The position numbers and the translations under genes are program-made. The notes under the pieces were generated by a model. That model worked only from the letters and a program-made list of their open reading frames with translations, did no database searches and was not told the origin of the DNA. Shown piece by piece: positions 58,980-64,000 of a DNA stretch of 64,000 nt. Positions within the stretch are counted from its first letter, which is position 1; every line of letters begins with the position of its first letter. The DNA comes from GCA-2731375 sp964590195 (GTDB lineage Bacteria; Pseudomonadota; Alphaproteobacteria; GCA-2731375), in the NCBI GenBank assembly GCA_964590195.1, contig CAZPWJ010000007.1, positions 24,297 to 88,296 of the forward strand. The letters run 5' to 3'.

Positions 58980-60155
58980 ATGGCGGTGATCAACCGAATT
59001 GCTGATTTTCACAATGATATGGTGGATTGGCGCCATGATATTCATGCACACCCCGAAACCGCGTTCGAAGAAGTTCGCACGGCGGGCGTGGTCGAGGAAA
59101 AGCTGCGCTCCTTTGGCATGGAGGTTCATACCGGGCTGGCCAAAACCGGTGTTGTCGGGGTCTTGAAGTGCGGTAATTCGGACCGCAAGATCGGCCTGCG
59201 GGCGGATATGGATGCGCTCGATCTGCAGGAATTGGCCGATGTCGCCCATAAATCAAAGCATGACGGCAAGATGCACGCCTGCGGCCATGACGGCCACGTC
59301 ACCATGCTGTTGGGCGCGGCCCGCTATTTGGCCGAGACGCAGAATTTCGATGGTACGGTGTATTTCATCTTTCAGCCGGCCGAGGAGAATGAGGCCGGCG
59401 GCAAGGTCATGGTGGATGAAGGCCTGTTCGAGCAATTCCCCTGCACCGAAGTCTATGGCATGCACAATATGCCCGGTATCCCGGTTGGCCAGATCGCCAT
59501 GATGCCCGGGCCGATGATGGCCTCGGCTGATTTCTTCGAAATCGTGGTGACCGGCGTCGGGGCGCATGGCGCCATGCCCCATCAGGGCGTTGACCCGATC
59601 CTGGTCGGCGCGGAGATTATTACGGGTTTGCAACGAATTGTCTCCCGCACCGTCGATCCCTTGAAACAGGCGGTAATTTCGGCGACCAAGTTTCAATCCG
59701 GTTTCACCACCAACGTGATCCCTGAAACAGCCCTGATCGCGGGCACGACGCGGGCCTTTTCGACCAAGGTGCAGGACATCATGGAAGTCGAGATCAAGCG
59801 CGTGGCCGAGGGCATCGCCGCGGCCCACGGCGCCACCATCGAATATACCTATGACCGCCGCTATGCCCCGACCATCAACAGTCCGAAGGAAACGGAAAAG
59901 GCCCATCAGGCCGCCGCTACCGTGGTGGGCGAGGATAATGTGCGCCGGGATCTAGCCCCGACCATGGGTGCGGAAGATTTTTCCTGGATGTTGCTGGCCC
60001 GGCCCGGCTGTTATGTCTGGGTGGGAAATGGCGTCGGCAATGAGCCCGGCGGCTGCATGGTGCACAATCCAAATTATGATTTTAACGATGAAATACTACC
60101 CATCGGCGCCTCTTATTGGGTAAAGTTGGTGGAGCAGGAACTGGCGGCTGCCTGA
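58980..60155 (+). CDS. M20 family amidohydrolase (hippurate hydrolase/IAA-amino-acid hydrolase type)
   Basis: A 391-residue zinc metallopeptidase-fold enzyme that removes acyl groups from N-acyl amino acids. Metal and catalytic motifs: RADMDALDLQE, MHACGHDGHVTMLLGAARYL (bridging metal ligands), FIFQPAEENEAGGKVMVDEG (catalytic Glu), MHNMPGIPVGQI, and the late APTMGAEDFSWMLLARPG. The dimerisation lid covers roughly residues 180-300. The start ATG 58980 fits the family N-terminus AVINRIADFHNDMVDWRHDIHAHPE. The natural substrate is unknown. Confidence 0.92.
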   Translation: MAVINRIADFHNDMVDWRHDIHAHPETAFEEVRTAGVVEEKLRSFGMEVHTGLAKTGVVGVLKCGNSDRKIGLRADMDALDLQELADVAHKSKHDGKMHACGHDGHVTMLLGAARYLAETQNFDGTVYFIFQPAEENEAGGKVMVDEGLFEQFPCTEVYGMHNMPGIPVGQIAMMPGPMMASADFFEIVVTGVGAHGAMPHQGVDPILVGAEIITGLQRIVSRTVDPLKQAVISATKFQSGFTTNVIPETALIAGTTRAFSTKVQDIMEVEIKRVAEGIAAAHGATIEYTYDRRYAPTINSPKETEKAHQAAATVVGEDNVRRDLAPTMGAEDFSWMLLARPGCYVWVGNGVGNEPGGCMVHNPNYDFNDEILPIGASYWVKLVEQELAAA

Positions 60156-60322
60156 AGGCAATTCGAACATTTGTGATGTAGCGTTAAGTTTAGTACAGAG
60201 TTAAGCTTATTCTGTTAGTCTTTGATAATGTTGTGTGATCATGTTTTGGCTGGCAGGGTCGGTGGGCAGGTTGAACCGACCGATTGGGTAAATGGATTAA
60301 TTGCACCGACTAGGGGGGTCCC

Positions 60323-61150
60323 ATGGGGTTCAAGGTAAAATTTTGGGGGGTCCGAGGATCCATAGCCTGCCCGTCCTCGAAATACGTGATGTTTGGCGGC
60401 AATACGTCTTGTGTCGAGGTTTCTTGCGGCGGACAGCGGGTCATTTTTGATTGCGGCACCGGCATCCGGAACTTTGGTCACTGGATGATGAAAAAGGGCG
60501 TGCGCCGGGCGGATATTCTGATGTCCCACAGTCATTGGGACCACATCAACGGTTTCCCGTTCTTCTCGCCCGCCTTCCAGCCTGATTGTGAATTCCGCAT
60601 CATGGCCGGACATCTTTTTGATGTGAAGGAAAACCTCCACGACATCATGTCGGGCCAAATGAACCAGCCGACCTTCCCGGTCCCAATCGAGGCCATGCAG
60701 TCGAAAATGGTGTTCGAGGATTTTGTCGCCGGTGACAGCTTTACGCTGGGGGAGGGGATCAAGGTCTCAACCACCCTGTTGCGCCATCCCGACAATGCCA
60801 CCGGATACCGTATCGATTATGGCGGCAAAAGCTTTTGCTACGTCACGGATACGGAGCATGTACCCGATCAACCGGATGAGAATATTCTGCAATTGATCGA
60901 TGGTGCCGACGTCGTGGTTTACGACTGCACCTACACGGACCGGGAGTTCACCTCCAAGATCGGCTGGGGGCATTCAACCTGGCAGGAAGGGGTGCGTCTG
61001 TGCCAACGCGCCAATGCCAAGCGCCTGATTATCTTCCATCATGATCCCGACCACGAGGACCCGTTTATGGAGCTGTTGGAGGCCGAGGCCCGCATGGCCT
61101 GGGACGGCGCCCTGATGGGCCGCGAAAATATGCGCCTGACCCTGGCTTAA
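60323..61150 (+). CDS. Metallo-beta-lactamase fold phosphodiesterase-like protein
   Basis: A 275-residue protein. It begins FKVKFWGVRGSIACPSSKYVMFGGNTSCVEVSCGGQRVIFDCGTGIRNFG, followed by the metal site MSHSHWDHINGFPFFSPAF, the ligand His in LLRHPDNATGYRI, CYVTDTEH, and ADVVVYDCTYTDREF, then late HSTWQE and IIFHHDPDHED. The GVRGS--CP---Y--FGGNTSCVEV front resembles PhnP and cyclic-nucleotide phosphodiesterase-like MBL proteins. A phosphodiester substrate is likely but unproven. The 167-bp upstream gap shows no gene. Confidence 0.87.
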   Translation: MGFKVKFWGVRGSIACPSSKYVMFGGNTSCVEVSCGGQRVIFDCGTGIRNFGHWMMKKGVRRADILMSHSHWDHINGFPFFSPAFQPDCEFRIMAGHLFDVKENLHDIMSGQMNQPTFPVPIEAMQSKMVFEDFVAGDSFTLGEGIKVSTTLLRHPDNATGYRIDYGGKSFCYVTDTEHVPDQPDENILQLIDGADVVVYDCTYTDREFTSKIGWGHSTWQEGVRLCQRANAKRLIIFHHDPDHEDPFMELLEAEARMAWDGALMGRENMRLTLA

Positions 61151-61183
61151 CCCGGAAGCGCGCTTGCGGGCCGCCGTAGGCGG

Positions 61184-61663
61184 CTATTTCACCACGATCG
61201 TACCTTTCATGCCCATTGCCGTGTGGGTCTTGCCGCTCTGGTCCTCGATATCGCAGAGGATGTCATAGCTGCCGGCAACGGCTGGCACGAAGGTCCATTC
61301 AACCGAGCCGCCGGGACGTATTTCGATTTCGGCTGGGGTGCCGACGATTTTCGCGATGGGGCGGGCGGTGGGACCGATATCGTCGAGAACCTTGACATCC
61401 GAGGACCAGGCCGTGGCAACCAGTCCAGGCGCGTCAAACTCGTGAATTTCCAGGCTCGGGTTCTCGATCACAAGGGTATAGCGTTTGCCGACCGTCAGGA
61501 CAAAATGGTCCGGATGAAACAGCCGCCGTTTATCGCCGTCCTGCCCCAGGGATAAGATCAACTTTTGTGTTTTTGCAGATCCGTTGCTTTCCGAGGCAAG
61601 GCTCGTTGCCGCCGCTGCACCCGCTAGCATGAGCATGGCCGACACCATGCAGATGAACTCCAT
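61184..61663 (-). CDS. Exported cupredoxin-like protein
   Basis: A 159-residue protein with a signal peptide (MEFICMVSAMLMLAGAAAATSLA). The mature part has a cupredoxin-like beta pattern: HFVLTVGKRYTLVIENPSLEIHEFDAPGL and GGSVEWTFVPAVAGSYDILCDIEDQSGKTHTAMGMKGTIVV. Candidate type-1 copper ligands are His74, Cys137, His147 and Met150 or Met152, in the expected order. It is presumably a periplasmic copper or electron carrier; related small cupredoxins also occur with iron-uptake systems. A Fur-box-like sequence lies upstream. The start ATG 61663 is chosen for its signal peptide; a longer form to 61747 is unlikely. Confidence 0.75.
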   Translation of the reverse strand: MEFICMVSAMLMLAGAAAATSLASESNGSAKTQKLILSLGQDGDKRRLFHPDHFVLTVGKRYTLVIENPSLEIHEFDAPGLVATAWSSDVKVLDDIGPTARPIAKIVGTPAEIEIRPGGSVEWTFVPAVAGSYDILCDIEDQSGKTHTAMGMKGTIVVK

Positions 61664-61707
61664 ACAAACTCTACGCACGTTTCCTACTCCACATTTTCTT
61701 ATGTATT

Positions 61708-61726
61708 GATAATGCGAATGAATATC
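61708..61726 (-). promoter_or_regulatory. Fur-box-like sequence upstream of the cupredoxin-like gene
   Basis: GATAATGCGAATGAATATC matches the classical 19-bp Fur box GATAATGATAATCATTATC at about 15 positions. It lies 45 bp upstream of the start codon in a short AT-rich patch, where promoter elements would be expected. Confidence 0.4.
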
Positions 61727-61780
61727 AATTAGCAAAAAATGCGTCAAGCACTAATCCAACCCTTCCGCTCTGGAGTGAGT

Positions 61781-62683
61781 TCAAATCTCGCGAAAATCGG
61801 CGACGGCGCGGTCCAGACGATCCAGGTAATCGCGGCTGTAGGCGGCATAGTCTAATTCCAGATTGGCGAACATTCCGCCCACGCCGCCCCACAGCGCGGC
61901 CCAGATCAGGGCGGCGCATTTCCAGGCGGCGAAGCGCCGCCGCTCCGCCTGGCCGATTTTTTCGCCGTTCAGCGCCAGATAACGCTGTAGCATGTCATCC
62001 GCCACTTCAGCTTCCAGTTCCATGTGTGCGGCCAGGCAGGCCAGATCATACAGGCCGTCGTTCCAGCCGCCGTATTCCCAGTCGATCAGCCAAAATCGAC
62101 CGCCATCGTCCAGGATATTCTCGGCCACCAGGTCATTGTGGCAAAAAACAGGCGTAATGGCGCCGATTGCTGTTTCCAACTCGTCGTTCAATGCCATCAG
62201 GCGGGTTAGTATCGAGGTTCCACCATCGCCAACGGTGCCGCCGTGCTGCATGATGATCCGGGCATAGCGCCGGTTCAGATGAAACACCCAGAACATTGGA
62301 CCGGGTACTTCAAGATGCCCGGACAAATCCAGATGGCATTGTCCCAGGGTGCCGATCAGTTGCTCCATCTTGGCCGTCTGCTCCAACGCGGCGGCATTTA
62401 TCACGTTACCGTTGGCAAGATATTCGAACACCAGGGCGCCCGGCTCGTGGTGCACCAGGGCCGGGGACAGACCGGCCTCATGCGCGGCTTGTGACACCGC
62501 GATCTCGTTGTAGCGGTAGACCGCATGTTCGGGCCTGTCATCACCGATGCGCACGGCATATTTCTGGCCTTCGTCCTCAACCAGAAAACCGTGATTGGAA
62601 AGGCCGCCAGGCATGACCTGCACGCTGATCTCTCCCAGCCAGAAATCCATTTCCATGACCCGGGCCCGGGCTTGTTCCACCAT
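61781..62683 (-). CDS. Choline/aminoglycoside kinase-like phosphotransferase
   Basis: A 300-residue protein of the APH/ChoK kinase-like fold. It has the N-terminal VMPGGLSNHGFLVEDEGQKYAVRIGDD (ATP loop), the Brenner-type catalytic motif VFCHNDLVAENILDDGG and the metal-binding FWLIDWEYGGWNDGLYDLACLAAH. ChoK/LicA-type kinases phosphorylate choline, ethanolamine or thiamine; a precise substrate is not readable. The start ATG 62683 has GGAGAA upstream. It is divergent from the CoA-transferase at 62781. Confidence 0.85.
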   Translation of the reverse strand: MVEQARARVMEMDFWLGEISVQVMPGGLSNHGFLVEDEGQKYAVRIGDDRPEHAVYRYNEIAVSQAAHEAGLSPALVHHEPGALVFEYLANGNVINAAALEQTAKMEQLIGTLGQCHLDLSGHLEVPGPMFWVFHLNRRYARIIMQHGGTVGDGGTSILTRLMALNDELETAIGAITPVFCHNDLVAENILDDGGRFWLIDWEYGGWNDGLYDLACLAAHMELEAEVADDMLQRYLALNGEKIGQAERRRFAAWKCAALIWAALWGGVGGMFANLELDYAAYSRDYLDRLDRAVADFREI

Positions 62684-62780
62684 GCGCGTTTCTCCCTGCT
62701 TTATCCGGCATGCTAGTGGGTTTGCCCCGCTGTTGCTATGATCCTGGCAGCTATTATTGAACTTCGAAATTGGAGCGGAC

Positions 62781-63968
62781 ATGCCGTTAAGTGGAATTCG
62801 TGTAATCGATCTTGGCCGGGTTATCGCCGGCCCCCTGGGGCCCATGCTGTTGGGCGATATGGGCGCCGATGTCATCAAGGTGGAGACGGGCAAGGGTGAT
62901 ATGCTGCGCCAGCAGGCGCCATCGTTCAGCCCCGGCATGGGTGGTTATTTCACCACCGCCAACCGCAACAAGCGCAGTCTGCATGTGGATTTGCGACATC
63001 TGGGCGGCGACAAACTGCTGCGTGCCTTGCTGGCCTCGGCCGATGTGGTGGTGGAGAATTTCCGCCCCGGTATTTTCGACAGCATGGGTTATACCGACGA
63101 GGTATTGGCGCGGGATTTCCCTCATCTGGTGGTGGCGCGGCTGTCGGCCTTTGGCGATGTCGGCCCCATGGGTCACCGCTCTGGCGTTGATCAGTTGGTG
63201 CAGGGTTATTCCGGCCTGATGGCCATAACGGGCAGTGCCGAAACCGGGCCGGTCCGTTCCGGCGTCGCGATCTCGGATGTCCTGGGCGGCCTGTGCAATA
63301 CCATTGGCATTCTTGGCGCCTTGATGGAAAAGAAGGCAAGCGGCAAGGGCCAGGTGGTCCGGACTTCGTTGCTGGAGGCGACCATGTCCATGCTGACGGT
63401 ACAGGCGGGCAAGTATTTCGCCTCTGGCCAGGATCCGATCGCCGAGGGCAATCACCACCCCGCCATCGCGCCCTATGGCCTGTTCGAAACCTCGGACGGG
63501 CAGATCCAAATCATGGTGTCCCGGAACGAGGATTTCCATCTGTTCGCGGATTTCTGCGGCCGTCCGGAGTGGAAGGATGATGAACGTTTCGCCAATGGCG
63601 CCGTCCGCTCCATCAACAAGGATGCCATGCGTGCCGCGGTGGCCGAGGCCATGGTGGAAAAATCAACCGATGACTGGCTGACCTGGCTGATCGAGAACGA
63701 TATCCCTCATGGCCCGGTGCTATCGGTTCAGCAGGCTTTTGACAGCGAGCAGGCGCAAGCCTTGGGCATGACCGTGGAAATGACCGCCGGCAACGGCACC
63801 GAGATCAAGTCGCCGCGCTTTCCCTGGCGTTTCAACCGCACCCCGGCCCAGGTCCGCCGCGCGCCGCCTTCCGTGGGCGAACATACGGAAGAAATCCTGG
63901 CGGAAGTCGGCCTTTCTGAAGACCCGGAAGTCCGCGCGGCGTTGTTGAAACCGTGCCTATCCGGTTAA
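62781..63968 (+). CDS. CaiB/BaiF (class III) CoA-transferase family protein
   Basis: A 395-residue class III CoA-transferase of normal length. Motifs: LSGIRVIDLGRVIAGPLGPMLLGDMGADVIKVETGKGDMLR at the start, NRNKRSLHVDLR, VENFRPGIFDSMGY, then GVAISDVLGGLCNTIGILGALMEKKASGKGQVVRTSLLEA, where Asp166 is the likely catalytic residue that forms the CoA-anhydride. It resembles formyl-CoA/succinyl-CoA:mesaconate-type transferases broadly. It is only distantly like the gene at 148. GGAGCGGAC precedes the ATG. The final 32 bp of the window hold nothing recognisable. Confidence 0.9.
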   Translation: MPLSGIRVIDLGRVIAGPLGPMLLGDMGADVIKVETGKGDMLRQQAPSFSPGMGGYFTTANRNKRSLHVDLRHLGGDKLLRALLASADVVVENFRPGIFDSMGYTDEVLARDFPHLVVARLSAFGDVGPMGHRSGVDQLVQGYSGLMAITGSAETGPVRSGVAISDVLGGLCNTIGILGALMEKKASGKGQVVRTSLLEATMSMLTVQAGKYFASGQDPIAEGNHHPAIAPYGLFETSDGQIQIMVSRNEDFHLFADFCGRPEWKDDERFANGAVRSINKDAMRAAVAEAMVEKSTDDWLTWLIENDIPHGPVLSVQQAFDSEQAQALGMTVEMTAGNGTEIKSPRFPWRFNRTPAQVRRAPPSVGEHTEEILAEVGLSEDPEVRAALLKPCLSG

Positions 63969-64000
63969 CGCAGACACCCACTTCATGTAGGGTGCTTCCA

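Noticed and set aside
60156..60322. CtrA-type TTAA-N7-TTAA site in the gap before the MBL gene
   Set aside because: Two TTAA copies are present but 13 bp apart instead of 7, so the match is not convincing.
1..64000. tRNA, rRNA and CRISPR arrays
   Set aside because: Gaps between genes were read for the T-loop pattern, CCA-type ends and regularly spaced repeats; none was found.

Overview
The window is about 64 kb of GC-rich DNA, densely packed with genes. It looks chromosomal and alphaproteobacterial, most likely Rhodospirillales-like. Markers are the divK-pleD pair, an EipB/DUF1849 envelope protein, DUF3572, DUF2852 and DUF983 proteins, a glnK-amtB operon with a sigma-54 promoter, and a dprA-topA-rnr block leading to NUDIX genes and rpmG. 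No rRNA, tRNA, CRISPR array, phage genes or complete insertion sequence was seen. The assignment rests on gene content and family recognition, not on a database search.

Layout. (1) 1-9.2 kb: a catabolic or detoxification cluster with a cut-off methyltransferase, a CaiB-type CoA-transferase, a VOC protein, two Old Yellow Enzyme reductases, a glutaredoxin-DinB fusion, a THI5-like binding protein, a GMC oxidoreductase and a class III aminotransferase. (2) 9.2-18.3 kb: a DUF2852 membrane protein and a TetR regulator that share an operator motif, a CYP153-like P450, lolA, ftsK, a DapC-like aminotransferase, and glnK-amtB. (3) 18.5-31.2 kb: dprA, topA, rnr, an Hpt/pseudo-receiver protein, DUF983, a MITE, an ATP-grasp protein, an enlarged Nfu protein, a cysteine-rich MarR regulator divergent from a rhodanese, two NUDIX genes and rpmG. 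(4) 31.4-38 kb: a PAS protein, pleD, divK, DUF3572, a HAD phosphatase, a ROK kinase, Pol IV and EipB. (5) 38-46.3 kb: an acyl-CoA module (enoyl-CoA hydratase, HMG-CoA-lyase-like enzyme, two-subunit biotin carboxylase) followed by NAD synthetase. (6) 46.4-52.1 kb: a five-gene dipeptide/oligopeptide ABC transporter. (7) 52.1-64 kb: metallo-beta-lactamase proteins, a dienoyl-CoA-reductase-like flavoenzyme, a fused alpha/beta 2-oxoacid dehydrogenase E1, a small Hpt protein, a universal stress protein, an M20 amidohydrolase, a cupredoxin-like protein with a possible Fur box, an aminoglycoside/choline-kinase-like protein and a second CaiB enzyme.

The most notable observation is at 3033-3824. A glutaredoxin-DinB fusion reads from a well-placed ATG through an in-frame TGA that sits exactly where the first cysteine of the glutaredoxin CxxC motif belongs (PG-TGA-SSC). 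This is the signature of a selenocysteine codon, and hairpins that could act as a SECIS lie just downstream. A caller that treats TGA only as stop would lose the N-terminal redox half of this protein. Secondary observations are a 266-bp TA-flanked MITE placed exactly at the touching stop codons of two convergent genes, an Nfu protein with an extra cysteine-less Nfu domain, a perfect 13-bp-arm operator between a Cys-rich MarR gene and a rhodanese gene, and a paired TetR operator linking a regulator to a DUF2852 gene.
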